Source: Tupaia tana
Taxonomy: Eukaryota; Chordata; Mammalia; Scandentia; Tupaiidae
NCBI GenBank assembly: GCA_026018925.1
Contig: JAKSZU010000009.1
Span: 83,941,407-84,005,406 of the forward strand
DNA: 64,000 nt
Reading direction: 5' to 3'
Positions 33,950 to 45,343 of the stretch are shown in pieces (position 1 is the stretch's first letter; the number at the start of each line of letters is the position of its first letter). The notes under the pieces were generated by a model that made no database searches, was not told the origin of the DNA, and was given only the letters and a program-made list of their open reading frames with translations. The position numbers were made by a program, and so were the translations under genes.

Positions 33950-34236
33950 GGGACCAGCAGTTGGCATAATGGCTATGTCGCTGAACTCCCATGTAGCTGA
34001 CCGCAGATCAAGTCCCAGACCCGGTGGCTTAAACTCATGCCAGGCATGTGTGCGTGCGTGCCCAAGATCCCAAGAGGAGAATGGAGGAGAAGGGATTGTG
34101 GTGTGGCCATCCCCCATGGGGAGTGATTTCTTGCTTTCTGTCTCTCTGTCTCTCTCTATCTTTCTGGCGAGCACACGTGCTCTATAGCAAAAACCTCTCC
34201 AAAAAAAAAAAAAAAAGAAAAGAAAGAAAAGAAAAA
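33950..34236 (+). mobile_element. tRNA-derived SINE, family A
   Basis: Begins GGGACCAGCAGTTGGCAT, with the full family A body and an A/G-rich tail. Target duplication 'gaaaargcaatatga' at about 33935-33949 and 34237-34251. Confidence 0.94.
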
Positions 34237-34456
34237 GAAAAGGCAATATGAAAGAAAAGGAAGATTGGAGTGTGTAGGAAGTAAAGGAAATGTAAAAGGT
34301 GTAAAACCTAAGTTAGAATGGCCTAATATTAAAATTCACATACAACAAATTAAAATTATAAAGAATTATTTATAGCAACCCTGATTAGGCTTTCAGTTAA
34401 TCTACAACAGCAACACATGTGCCAGCAGAGCACCAGAGAGGTGACACAAGAAAGGA

Positions 34457-34563
34457 CTAGGTTTGACTCAAGCTCAATGTTGAGTGTTTGAGAACTGAAA
34501 GATGCAGGATGTATTTATAATTACTGTTTCTTTACACTGTGCCAGGCAGTCAGAGGTGGCTGA
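34457..34563 (+). repeat. 107-bp inverted repeat, left arm
   Basis: Pairs with the reverse complement of 35295-35401: 101 of 107 positions identical, with no gaps. Starts 'ctaggtttgactcaagctca'. It lies in single-copy sequence and I take it as the source copy. Confidence 0.93.
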
Positions 34564-34864
34564 AAGTTGGCTATACAATGCTTATTCTGGTAATCATTCA
34601 GATCACTACTGTGTAGGAACATATCTAAATTTATTCCTTTTTGTTATTTCTTTTTATATTACTTATCTACTCTGCCAAAAATTAGTCAAGGACAAAACTG
34701 TTCTTATAATTCTGGTGACAAATCTCATATATCTGAAAATTAAAAACAAATTGCCTAACCTTAAATTATGAATTGAGTGGAAAAATTGGGAAAAAATAGT
34801 AGTATGCTCTTGATATACTTCAATGAAAATGAGAAATATAATGAACTCAAGCTTAATTTTGTAA

Positions 34865-34975
34865 ATATTATCACAGAAATGCCTTCACTGCTGGGTAAAT
34901 TCACTTTACAAGTTGTAGTGATGTATAGTGATTGAATGTATTAAATAAATTTTTAAAAATATAAATAAAAAAGAA
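34865..34975 (+). mobile_element. L1 3' end fragment
   Basis: 'ttcactttacaagttgtagt' and 'gatgtatagtgattgaatgt' followed by an A-rich tail match the L1 3'UTR in this window (compare 11130-11190). About 110 bases, severely truncated. Confidence 0.7.
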
Positions 34976-35212
34976 AGGCCTTCGGTGTTTTATAAGAGCA
35001 TGAACACATGATTACACTCAACAGAATACATTTCTTTCAGCTAACATTTGGGCAAGCATAAGCATTTTGTTTCCAGTTCTCTCCATGAGAAGAACACAAT
35101 GACCAAAAACAAGAATTTGTCTCCCTTTTCTTTCTTTCCCCACTCCACCTAGGAACAAGAATGACAAAGTTTGATACACATAAATTGATAGATGTGTAAA
35201 AGCAATGACTTC

Positions 35213-35530
35213 TTTTTTAAAGTTCATTTATTAATTTCTTCCATAAGTGAGAGAGACAGAGACAGCACCACCACCAGGGTCTTGATGGTGGCAGTCAGTC
35301 ACCTCTGATTGCCTGGCACAGTGTAAAGAAAGAATAATTATAAATACATTCTGCATCTTTAAGTTCTCAAACACTCAACATTGAGCTTGAGTCAAACCTA
35401 GCTCCAATCTACCCCCAGTTCCAGTCAGCCCTGAATCATGGGCACATGTCTGTCAGACACACTGTAAGAAGGGATCTCTAGATTTGAAGCTGAAACCTTG
35501 CCATGTGAATTACTGGCTACTCTCCCTCTT
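35213..35530 (-). mobile_element. SINE, family D, carrying a 107-bp internal insertion
   Basis: In antisense the T-rich tail is at 35213, followed by an AG-rich tract. Removing 35295-35401 restores alignment with the family D copies at 36484 and 58250 ('gtcttgatggtggca' then 'ctccaatctacccccagttc', against 'tctcatgctgccatctccct' in the 36484 copy). The insert is an inverted copy of 34457-34563. Confidence 0.65.
35295..35401 (-). repeat. 107-bp inverted repeat, right arm
   Basis: Reverse complement of 34457-34563 with six mismatches and a 731-base spacer between arms. It interrupts a family D SINE. Confidence 0.93.
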
Positions 35531-36079
35531 TTTTAAAGGTCAGACTTCTTGAGAAATTATATCAAATTAAGCTAACCATAAGTTGAGGGATTCTGTGTAA
35601 GAATTACTTCAATATTAATTAGACCAGTTCTTTCAATTTATTAGAGTAAAAACACAGCTGTGTGTTAGGAACCTATCATTAACACATATTATCTCATTAT
35701 ATGAGAAGAACATACACTGACATTGCATTAGTGAAATACTATCTTTCCAAGAATAGAATTAGTAAAATTAGAATATGTATTCTATCAAACATGTTTACCA
35801 TGGATTTTTTTCAACTGAAATGCAATGTTTTGGTTGAATTCACTAATTTTATTTATTAAAATACTTCTCAAATTTATGTGAGAAAGCTTACTTCCTAAAA
35901 ACTTCCAATCTTTAAAATTTGCTTTAGAATTTAACCAAAAGTTTGAGGTTACAATGTTGGCGAAAATTTCTTCCCCTTTTATTGTCTGGTCTCATACAAT
36001 TTATAGCTATATAATTGATACAAACACTAGCACATTCTTGAGATAAATTTCTATCATCTCTTTAATGTTGAAAATAGCT
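35531..36079. other. AT-rich intergenic DNA
   Basis: Nothing recognised. Confidence 0.4.
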
Positions 36080-36300
36080 GTGTTTGCTATACTCCAGACA
36101 TTGTGTTAAATGGTTTACATAAATTATTTTATTAAGCCCTCAGATGTATGCACACAACTACAGAAACATATTTTATGATGACTGTATTAGAAGTTGAAAC
36201 TTAGAAGAGACTGAATACAAAAAGACTGTATAAGATTACTCTGAACGAATGTAGTAGCAGAGTCAGAATTTGAATCAGGTCAGTCTGAATTCAGTCCGTC
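36080..36300 (+). mobile_element. MIR or related ancient SINE
   Basis: 'ccagacattgtgttaaatgg', 'agaagttgaaacttagaaga', 'cagagtcagaatttgaatca' and 'ggtcagtctga' follow the MIR order (gtgctaagcgc, gaggaaactgaggc, cagagccgggattcgaaccc). Confidence 0.6.
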
Positions 36301-36483
36301 TTCCTACCTTCAGCCTTATTCTTTCTTATTATCACAGTCCTATTAATTAGTGTAGAATGTCAAATTTGCTTTGGGAGATTACAATTCTGAAAGTCTATAG
36401 CATATAATTTTCTTATTTGCAAAATTAATAGGATTGAAAAAAGAAGAGGAAAGAAAAAGAATCAGGAAAAGGCAATCTTCTAA

Positions 36484-36695
36484 TTTTTTTCAAAAGTTTG
36501 TTTCTTTCTTTATAGAGAAAGACAAGAACCCTCAACAAGATCTCATGCTGCCATCTCCCTTCTCCAGCCTTTCCCAGACAGCCAGGACCATTCCTGCACA
36601 TAATTCAACCTAGGAACCAAACTCCATTTTCCATATGACTTCCAGCATTACAGAACACTGTGCTATTGCTTTATCACTGCAACTAGGCCAGTCTT
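36484..36695 (-). mobile_element. SINE, family D
   Basis: Antisense copy with T-rich tail, 'gagaaagacaagaaccctca', 'cctaggaaccaaactccatt', 'ttccatatgacttccagcat' and 'gctattgctttatcactgca'. The same order occurs at 58250-58490. Confidence 0.75.
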
Positions 36696-36861
36696 CTAAA
36701 GTTTTACCCAGATGATTGTATTTGTAAGGATACTTTTGATGGAAACCCATCTGAAAGTAACACACACAAAAAAATATGATTTACTTCCTTATGTAACTTA
36801 GCTAGTTCAGGCAAGGTTGAATTCAGATACTCAAATGTGGTTGCAAAGAAGCGGACTGCAT

Positions 36862-36938
36862 TTCTCTTTCTTTCTTTTCCTTTTCTTTCTTTTCCCCCTT
36901 TCTTTCTCTTTCTTTCTTTCTTTCTTTCCTTTTCTTTA

Positions 36939-36985
<47 letters not shown>

Positions 36986-37095
36986 CTCTCTCTCTTTCTT
37001 TCTTTCTCTCTCTCTCTCTTTCATCCTTTTTTCTTTTTCTTCTCTCTTCTTTCTTTCTTTCTTTCTTTCTCTCTTTCTTCTTTCTTTCTTTAAAG
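36862..37095. repeat. Long (TTTC)n / (TC)n polypyrimidine tract
   Basis: About 230 bases almost free of purines on this strand, mixing TTTC, TC and CCTT units. It adjoins the tail of the SINE at 37096. Long polypurine/polypyrimidine tracts can form triplex DNA; the effect here is unknown. Confidence 0.95.
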
Positions 37096-37331
37096 TTCTT
37101 TTGTCACAGGGTGCATGTGTTTGCTAGAGACAGAGATAGAGAGAGCCAGTGAGAGCAAAGTGAGAACCCTCCCCCACGAGAGTGGTCAAGCTTCAAACCC
37201 TTCTCCTCCATTCTACTCCTGGGATTTGGGGCAATCACACGCATGTTCCCAGAGTGATTTTCAAGCCACTACGTTTGAGACTCAAACTGCAGTCAGCAGT
37301 GCCTTAACCTCAATGTCACCTGCTGGTCCCC
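37096..37331 (-). mobile_element. tRNA-derived SINE, family A-related (old)
   Basis: 'cacagggtgcatgtgtttgc', 'cttcaaacccttctcctcca', 'tgattttcaagccactacgt' and 'cacctgctggtccc'. Its tail side merges with the polypyrimidine tract. Confidence 0.85.
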
Positions 37332-38029
37332 TGACTGTATATCTTGACTCTACTTTCCTGGAGTTTCATTCTAGGGAGATCTTTTCCAAGTAATGAGTAA
37401 CTTATCTCACATTCACATTGTGCAATCTTTGAACTATACCAAACTATCTTAATCATGGTAAGTAAAGATCAAGGAAGACAGAGAAGAAGAATAATTGGAG
37501 GGAACAATTTCTATCAAGAAGTGATGTGTTTCTGTGTAAATGTGTCATTAGGTATCCAAATGGTCTCAAAACATTTATTTTATTTTATTTATACTTTATA
37601 TATGCATTTATATTTTCTATATATGAAATATTTATTGATTTCTTTCACTTGTTTCACACCTTCTCTTATAAAGTTAAAGTAGGTATTGAAATCCCTCAAT
37701 ATGAATTTGACATCAATGCTTTAGTTAATAAGCACTGCAGAACACAGAAGAATTTTTTCCCCACCAGGCAGATTTATTTCCTTTTAAACATAAATTTTCC
37801 TCAGATAATCCATATTGCCTATATGGGAAGCTAGAGAGGTCTTGAACCTTTGCCCTTCACATGTCATAGGTTTTGGGAAGTGTAACATTTTCATATACTG
37901 TAGCTTAATTCTGAATATCTGCTTCTATGCACATACACTTCAAAAGAAGCAGTGTTTTCAGGGCCCACTTTGTTTAAGGCATGTGTTAGTACACACACCT
38001 ATTTACAGCTATTAATAAAATATTAGGGT
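37332..38029. other. AT-rich intergenic DNA
   Basis: Two overlapping short open frames at 37455-37834 have no recognised family and AT-driven composition. No gene is called. Confidence 0.4.
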
Positions 38030-38229
38030 TTTCTGGCCAGTCTATCATAGCATAGTGGTTAAGTAGTTTGCAGAGTGAGCCCTATTCTAGATAACCAACT
38101 GCAACTTGAATACTGTCCCTATGGCTTGAAAAACACACAGGGTGCTTATACCTGCATGACCCAAATCCTGAGGGGATAGAGGAATCGAGGAAAAAAACAT
38201 CATGAAGTGACCATGCCCCATTAGAAAAT

Positions 38230-38284
<55 letters not shown>

Positions 38285-38318
38285 GGTGAATGCATACACC
38301 CTCTGGTAATTTTTAAAA
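38030..38318 (+). mobile_element. tRNA-derived SINE, family A-related (old), with (CT)n
   Basis: Degenerate head, 'acccaaatcctgaggggata', 'gtgaccatgccccattagaa', a pure CT run at about 38231-38279, and a 'gcatacaccctctggtaatt' end. Confidence 0.8.
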
Positions 38319-38420
38319 ATGAGATTTTTATTAGATATTTGAATTGCTTTCTAGCTACTTAAAACAGGTTGAGATCTCATATTCAACAAGAACTCTAATA
38401 AACCATATACCTCTTATTTT

Positions 38421-38672
38421 ATAAAAAAAAATTTAGAAAGAAATTTTTGCTATAGGGTGTGTATGCTGACTGGAGAGACAGAGATAAAAAGTGAGAAATA
38501 AGCCCCCAGGAGAGAGAGCCATGCCACAGTTCCTTCTCCTTTCTCCTCTTTGGATTTTGGGCATGCACACACTTGTGTCCAGTATGAATTTTAAGCCACC
38601 AGATCTGGGACTCAAACCATGGTCAACTACATGGGAGTTCAGCAACATAACAATTATGCCATCTGCTGTACT
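38421..38672 (-). mobile_element. tRNA-derived SINE, family A
   Basis: Antisense copy: 'ttgctatagggtgtgtatgc', 'ccacagttccttctcctttc', 'ccatctgctgtactccc'. Confidence 0.88.
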
Positions 38673-39590
38673 CCCATATATCTTTTAAGGCAAGTCTATC
38701 TTCTTTCTTTCCCCATAGATATGGAATTGATTTCATTTGTGTCAACCATGAATTCATTTTTCCTTCAAATGATGAATTCTCACTGTGTCTTCAGTTGAAA
38801 CATTTCTGGCACAATTCAAAACCAACATTTTACTGTTAGAATTTTCCTATCAGCAAACTTAATAAAAATTATGTATTCTAATGTGTGCACCTGTGGATCC
38901 CAGAGCCTCTTTCTACATGTTCCACTGCCCCTTTACAGGTTGAAAGTTCATGGGTGTTACTGAATAAAACATAGACATTGCTCGAAAGAGACTTTCAGCT
39001 GTAAAGAATGAATTGGTGGCATTAGTGTATTACTCAGCCTTCCTGTAACTGGCAGCCCTATGCTTCAGCAGCTGAACAGGTTGCAAAGCTGGTTCTGAGA
39101 TAGGTGATATTTTTTCCTCTCAGATACTAGTTTATAAGAATTAACTACTCCTTAGTCAAGCACACATTAGGGTGAACTGAACTACATTTCTCTCTGTCAT
39201 GTCATCAGATTTGAAATGGTAATGAAAAATATTTAGATTACAAAAATTAAAAATAGTTTTGGAGGCCTAAATTATATGCATGTACTAAATATAAGGAAGA
39301 TGTTTCTCCTAAGAAAGGAATTTCTATCTCAAGATCTGCTAATTCCTGGACTTAAAAAATCTAATGCATTAGATAGTCTGAAATGCTAGCATAAACATTG
39401 CAACAAACATCTTTTGTTTTATATCTACAGAGAAACCCACCAAGAAAAGCTTTTCCTTGCTATACAAGATAATATCCTGTCTTTTATCAATAAGGTCAGC
39501 CAATGTTTAAAGGGAAAAACATACTCATATTAGGAGACATTAATGCAAATTCTACATGGTGATTAACATTCTAAAATTAACAAATGAACT
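38673..39590. other. Intergenic DNA
   Basis: Nothing recognised. Confidence 0.4.
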
Positions 39591-39591
39591 C

Positions 39592-39805
39592 CTTTTTAAA
39601 TTTACATTTAGCCATTGTACATCTTTGCAGCATACAATATGTTTTTTCTCAAAGCATGCATGCAGTACACATCAATTAAGTAAAAGATATTACCATTTAT
39701 ATAATTTTTCACAGAGCACTTTACATTCCTGTGTCTGTTAAATGTTTTTTTTTTTTTTTTTTCCTGAGTCCCTCCCTCCCACCCCGTCCCATGAAGTCTC
39801 TGGTA
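39592..39805 (-). mobile_element. L1 3' end fragment
   Basis: 'aaatttacatttagccattg' and 'tttgcagcatacaatatgtt', then a T-run of about 18 (39747-39764) and 'ctccctcccaccccgtccca'. Related to the fragment at 20288. Confidence 0.65.
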
Positions 39806-39827
39806 TCTATACGCTTTGGATTTTTTG

Positions 39828-40055
39828 TTTGTTTTTTAGTTTGCTATAGGGCATGTGTAAGAGAGAAAAAGAGAAAGTGAGAAAGCATCTCCAAGGAGGT
39901 ATGGCCACACTGCAATCTTCCTTCTCCTCCATTGTCTCCAGATTTTGGGCACACACTCACATTCACCTGTTGTATTTTTCAAGCCATTGGTCTGGACTCA
40001 TACTGCTAAGTCGGCCACGTGGGATTCAGTTGCCTTAAACACCAGCTGGCCCATT
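39828..40055 (-). mobile_element. tRNA-derived SINE, family A-related (old)
   Basis: 'gtttgctatagggcatgtgt', 'ccacactgcaatcttccttc', 'cacgtgggattcagttgcct' and 'accagctggccc'. It adjoins the L1 fragment. Confidence 0.82.
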
Positions 40056-40717
40056 ATTTACATTCTTGACTTTTCTGTTTCTGAGCTGTGTCTTTTAGCT
40101 GAGAACGTGCAATAGATTTAAGAACATATTTATTGGTATATACCTTCTGAGTAAGAGGTAATAGACAAATACCTCCATCTCATGGAAACAGAAAAAAAAA
40201 ATGCCTATGGAGATGTGGCAAAGAACACATCCAGATCTAACTGTTTTCTAATCCAATGTCCTTTTACACTGAAATTGGCCTTGTCCTCTGAGCTTCTCTC
40301 TGCCTCTCTAGGATAGGGACAGTGTTTTTCCCAGTTCTGAATGGTGAGTACTAGATACTTAGTTATTGTACCACACCCTTCAGCAGCATACAAGCTGTAA
40401 CTAACCATTTTCTGTGCTATTCAAGTGCTTAAAGCCATACACAATTGCCTGGAGATCTCTTCCCCATGGCTGAATATACCACCACTACCACTGTCATCAC
40501 ATGGAAAATCTAGGCAGGGATCACTTGTCTCTAAACAGCTGCAAAAAGACCACAAAAATCTTTTGTTCTCAAACTCCAGTATGGAGATACTATAAGTTAG
40601 TTCAAGTACCATCTTGTTTTAAACAAATTTGGATTGGCTTTAATTGATCTTTGGACAAATGTATTAAGGAGAACCTTTCTAGAAATGTGTAAATGTCATT
40701 AGTTAAGATGCAGTCTG
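40056..40717. other. Intergenic DNA
   Basis: Nothing recognised. Confidence 0.4.
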
Positions 40718-40970
40718 TAGAGCCAATAGGTGGTGCAGAGGTTAAAGTGCACTCCCATGTGTCTGACCACAGTTAGAGTCCAGAGACTTGAAACTCACAC
40801 CAGAGGTGTGTACATGCATGCCCCAAATCCTTAGAAGAGCATGGGAAAGAGGGATTGTGGTGTGGCCATCCCCCCTGAGGGGGGATGATTTCTTGCTTTC
40901 TATGTCTCTGTCTCTCTGTATCTCTCCAGTGAGTGTACATGCCCTATTTCAAAAATCTCTAAAAAAAGGT
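40718..40970 (+). mobile_element. tRNA-derived SINE, family A (diverged)
   Basis: 'agagccaataggtggtgcag', 'catgccccaaatccttagaa', 'gtgtggccatcccccctgag', and a 'catgccctatttcaaaaatc' end. Confidence 0.88.
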
Positions 40971-42118
40971 TGTAGTTTGCAAAAGAATCCAGGAGCATCT
41001 GGGTTCTTATTTTTGATTAAATGTGTATGACAAAAGCACATGCACACAGACAAACATTTCATATTTCTGTGCATAAATATGCCCCTTGGGAGTGGCAGAC
41101 AAATCTCTCCCTCCCACTAATTTAAAAAAAAGTAAAATGCAGCCCAGGAATATATTCCAAGAAACACTGGAATCAATTATTTGATTTCAACACTTTGAAG
41201 TATATACATCCTTGGGAGCAAAGGTCAAGTTGTTGCTCTGCTGGTGGCCCTTATGTTCTTAGGCTGTGTATGCTGATTAAGTTCTGTCAGAGGTTATGTG
41301 TGGGAATATTGGAATCCAGTTAATGCAAGGCTTGAAGGCCTTGTTTGTTTGTTCTCATAAGTTTGTTCTGATCTTACAGTGACATTTGGGAGCTTCTTGA
41401 TCACCCTCTCCTGAGGCTCCCTACCAGGAGAGAGATGACAAACTGGCACAAAGGCCTTTCCAGTTTGAGACTCCAACTGCAGAGTTAACCAGCCCAGAAA
41501 GCTTGCACTCTTTCCATTTCCCCAGTGCCTTTACTGGAAAGCAAAAGACCTTAATACACTTCTCTGGATCTGGTTAAATTGTATTTGCACTCTTGTTGGA
41601 AAAGTGGCCCCTCGTGGGCAATTATTTCCCATGTCTTTGAGTTTTACAATTTAATCTAAAACAGTAACCTTATGTCTCACTCTCCTCTCTCCTCTACCTA
41701 TGCCTATCTGGAGCCCCTTTCCAACCAACTCCTGGTCTGCCACTCCCCCCTCACTGCCTGTCTGATTCTGAAGTGTCACTCACAGTGTTTTTTCATGCTT
41801 CTAAGAGTTTCCAAAACAAACAGTGGAGACTGTGAGCAGCGGGGTATTCACTCAGTGGGATGCAACAGTATCTCCCAATCCAAGCGGCCTGAGCCGCCAT
41901 TGGCGGCAGGTCCCTCCCTGAAACGCTCAAGCTTGTCAATCTCTGCACTCTGCAGGGTCCCCGGGAATAGGGACTAAGGGATTTAAGGACTGTTGGTCTG
42001 CACATGTCCACTGGGAGGGAGGAGACCACAAAAGCAAGGGGGAGTAGACTCTGGAGGACTTAGAGTTCAATTTGATCTTCTTTTCCTTTCATTTTGCCTA
42101 TTCAAAGAAGAAAAAAAG

Positions 42119-42130
42119 TGTATATATAAA
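42119..42130 (+). promoter_or_regulatory. TATA-like box upstream of TBX22 exon 1
   Basis: 'gtatatataaaa' lies about 180 bases before the ATG. It could serve a promoter next to exon 1, but AT-rich strings are common here and the strong splice acceptor at 42306-42307 argues that at least some transcripts start further upstream. Confidence 0.25.
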
Positions 42131-42289
42131 ATTTACACACGCACACACACGGCTATTTTTTTTTAATATAAATATAGAAATAATTTATTTGGATTTCTCC
42201 CCCTCCCGCTTTCCCTCCCTTGCCTATCCTTTGAGCCCTCCTTCTTCCTTCCTCCCTAACCCAGCTCAGATCAAAACTGCTGTGCACAT

Positions 42290-42307
42290 TCCCTTCTGCC
42301 TTTTCAG
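42290..42307 (+). promoter_or_regulatory. TBX22: Splice acceptor for an upstream non-coding TBX22 exon
   Basis: 'ttcccttctgccttttcag' ends two bases before the ATG codon at 42310. A polypyrimidine tract plus AG this close to the start indicates that the 5'UTR is spliced from an upstream non-coding exon, as known for human TBX22. I could not locate that exon. Confidence 0.65.
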
Positions 42308-42309
42308 GG

Positions 42310-42484
42310 ATGGCTCTGAGCTGTCGGGCGCACGCCTTCTCTGTGGAAGCCTTGATGGGGAGACCCAGCAAAAGAAAACTACAAGACACAAGAGAGCAGG
42401 AGCAGCCTGAGCTTCAGGAGAATGAGGGCGGAGAGGAAGAGCAGGAGAGAAAGAACAACGCCGCAGAGAAGAATGAGCAGCTGG
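42310..42484 (+). CDS. TBX22: TBX22 coding exon 1
   Basis: Residues 1-58 plus one base (phase 1). Starts [23 protein letters not shown], homologous to the human N-terminus. It encodes the eh1-like repressor motif, the basic motif and an acidic Glu-rich stretch (about 29-46). The donor is GTAAGT at 42485. Confidence 0.97.
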
Positions 42485-42640
42485 GTAAGTACCCCCACTT
42501 AGCCCCAAGGATCTGGGCCCGCCTCCGCACGCGCTTGCTGGGTCTGTGTTTTTCTGCTTAGCTTGCGGCGCTTCGGGAGGGCGGCTAACCCTACCCCAGG
42601 TCGTCCGGGCCCAGCGGGACAGTCAGGATGGGGCCGCAGA
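42310..42640. promoter_or_regulatory. CpG-rich region over TBX22 exon 1
   Basis: About 20 CpG in 330 bases (for example 'gtcgggcgcacg' and 'cttgcggcgcttcggg'), against almost none in the flanks. It fits a promoter-proximal or regulatory CpG island. Confidence 0.55.
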
Positions 42641-45295
42641 ACACTTTGGCCACCTCCCTGTAGGGGAAGTTTCAGAGCCTCTGAGTCCCACCCAGAGTAC
42701 TATGGTTCCTTTGCAGTGAAGGGGAGGATTCCCACATACTTGTGGAGAAGTAAGGTTCGCCGGTCCCCTTCCCCCTCAGCAAGCCCAAAGAGCCTGAGCC
42801 AAAAAGGTGGCTGTTTCTCAGGGTAGGAGTCAGGATCCTGAAGGGATCCAGATTCTGATAGGAAAATCTCAGGGAGAGTGAGGATAGGCAAATCTAAAGA
42901 AAGTTGCACCTTTTACAGAGTGCGACCTGGACCCCTCTCTCTCCGTTAGGGGACCACAGAGGGTGTTGTGGGGAGCTTGGGGATCAGCTGTCAGGTTTCC
43001 CTGGGTAGGCCTGCCTGCTCAGAGAGGAGCACTTTAAACACTGGACGTCTCTGTGTGCTGCAGAAAAGCGACCCAAGACAGAGCCCTCAACAACTGCGCT
43101 CTCTGGCTCTGGCGGAGGCAGTGGTAACGACAAGCAGCTCAAAAGTCTGAAAGAGAAAGATATTATCCAAGTGGAACTTCAAGGATCCGAGCTGTGGAAG
43201 AGATTCCATGACATTGGGACTGAGATGATCATTACCAAGGCGGGCAGGTTTGGTTCTGCCTAAGCTGTTCACAATGGTCACATACGTTATGCACTTAATG
43301 TACTTCTCCTAAGATGTGGGGTTTTATGCACTGGTTTCTTCCTTCTACCCCCAAAATTCCCTGGCAGATATTAGGAAGTTACCATCCTTTAATCAATGGG
43401 GGTAGGATGTATCTGGCCCCACTTGAGTGTCTCATTCTTCCTTTCCTGCATACCAGGACTCAAAGAACTCACTCTCTCAGCTCCTGCCTGCTGAGTACAT
43501 GATGAAAATCAGACCTGTGAGGCAGGTACCAAGTCAGCCCCAAGTCCTTAGGATGTGCGCAGACCACTCTGTTAAAGCTTCACAGACATAGTAGGCAATA
43601 CCCCACTTCACAGGGCACTCAGCCCACAGTCCCAGTCCCAGACCATTTTGAAGTGGACCTTTCTTTAAGGCAACTTTTGGCGTGGGGCAGCACTTCCATA
43701 GCAGCTGAGTGATTTGAGAGCCTTTCTAATTTCAGCCTTTCTCACAGAAAGGAAGGGCCCAGGTTTTCCTCTCCTATATTCTCTTCTATAACTTCTTGTT
43801 ATGGTAGTGGGTGAGAGAAGTAGTACCCTTATGGTGAGGATATTCTGCAACTCTCACAAATCTTGGAATTGTTCAATTAAGCATATAAACTAACAATTTT
43901 CTTCATGTAGCAAATGCCATTCCCTGAACCTGTCATAGAATGGGAAGGGAATTTTGAGTCCCTTCACTTTCCACTGGAGTCAGCATTTGTTCACAATCCT
44001 TTCCCCTTCCAAACATCTCTAAAAGCTCCAGGGTCAGTCTCTATTTTTCTCTCTCATAGGCGGATGTTCCCCTCTGTTCGGGTCAAGGTGAAAGGGCTGG
44101 AACCAGGAAAGCAGTACTCTGTGGCCATGGACGTGGTGCCAGTGGATTCTAAACGCTACAGGTAACAGGAGGGTACCCCCAGTCAGTTGGGGACAGAGAT
44201 TCTGACCTTTAGACCCCAAATCTGATGTGGTATTTTGGAAAGACTAGCATGTAGGGGATTGCTCTCTTGTGGGCTTTGTGAGTTGGATTTTCTCACTCAA
44301 ATAGGGATTCAGAGTGAAGGTAGAGCATGTTTGTTTCTCTCTATCCCCCTCCTGAAATGCAGGTGCCAATTGGCATTTCAGTGTATTCCAGGACTGTCCC
44401 CTATCCACTGCTCTGGCCTTGGCTGTGTAAAGTGCTGAGGATGTGGGCTCAGCTATCCAAGAAGGAAAAAGTTTGAAGGAAACTGGGGAGAAATTCTCAA
44501 AGTCCAGTGTGGGTACCAGGGCTTCTAGGACCTACCATGTTCTGGGTTCTGTGCTGCTTGGCAGCGATGTCCTAATGTGCCACCAAAGGGTAGTCCCGCC
44601 AGTAGAATGCCTAGGCCCATCTTTTCTCTCTTTATTTAAAATATTTTAATTGAACCGGTGGCGGTGGCCAGGTCCCAGTAGGTTTGAGAGCCCTTTTCTC
44701 TTTAAGCCTCCTTTCAGAGCAGACTAAAGAAAGGTATTGTAAAGCTAAAAGACCAACTGGGCTAGCAGCCTCATAGCACGTTTCTAACCTCCTGCCCTTT
44801 AACTCAAGGGCTCTGGGGAGTGTTTCCAGAGTTTATCACGCTCTGGCTGTGCGCATTCGACCCAGAGAAGGGTGTCCACTCCTCCAAGAAGACAGCCCGC
44901 CTCAGGACCAAATTCTGGTTTTGAGCGAAAGAAGAACGCGCGGTTCCTGAGCCTGCTGTGGCCGCGGCCCCCAAACAGCTGAACAAGCTGCTGGCTTCTC
45001 GCGCGCTGCCGCTGGTTTGGAAATATCCTGCGCACAATTAAGAGGTTGAGACTGAAAACTGCGAAAGTTCGCCGCTGGGCGAGTGGGGCGAGTTCCTAGG
45101 GATTTTCTGATGCGAAGCCTTTTTGGCGAAAGGGCTTCAATGATGACTGGTGACTGTACGCTGGACAGACACACTCCTAAATCCTCCGCGTCTTGCCCGA
45201 CATTTCTTCCCCAACACTTCTCGCCTGAAGCTTGCGGATTTTTCCTGTGTCTCTGCCCTGTAAAAGATCGATTTCTGTAGTCGTTTCTGTGAGGA

Positions 45296-45343
<48 letters not shown>

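Larger units (their letters stand above)
40971..42307. other. TBX22 upstream flank
   Basis: Single-copy DNA just before the first coding exon. No further gene is visible. A TATA-like string occurs at about 42119-42130 and a pyrimidine-rich tract with AG ends at 42307. Confidence 0.5.

Noticed and set aside
36704-37152. Open frames rich in Phe/Leu/Ser or Arg/Glu around 37 kb
   Set aside because: They are translations of the long TTTC/TC tract on the two strands.
42310-42561. Exon 1 frame continuing past the splice site as a short protein
   Set aside because: The homologous protein continues in exon 2 after GTAAGT at 42485; the read-through part has no homology.
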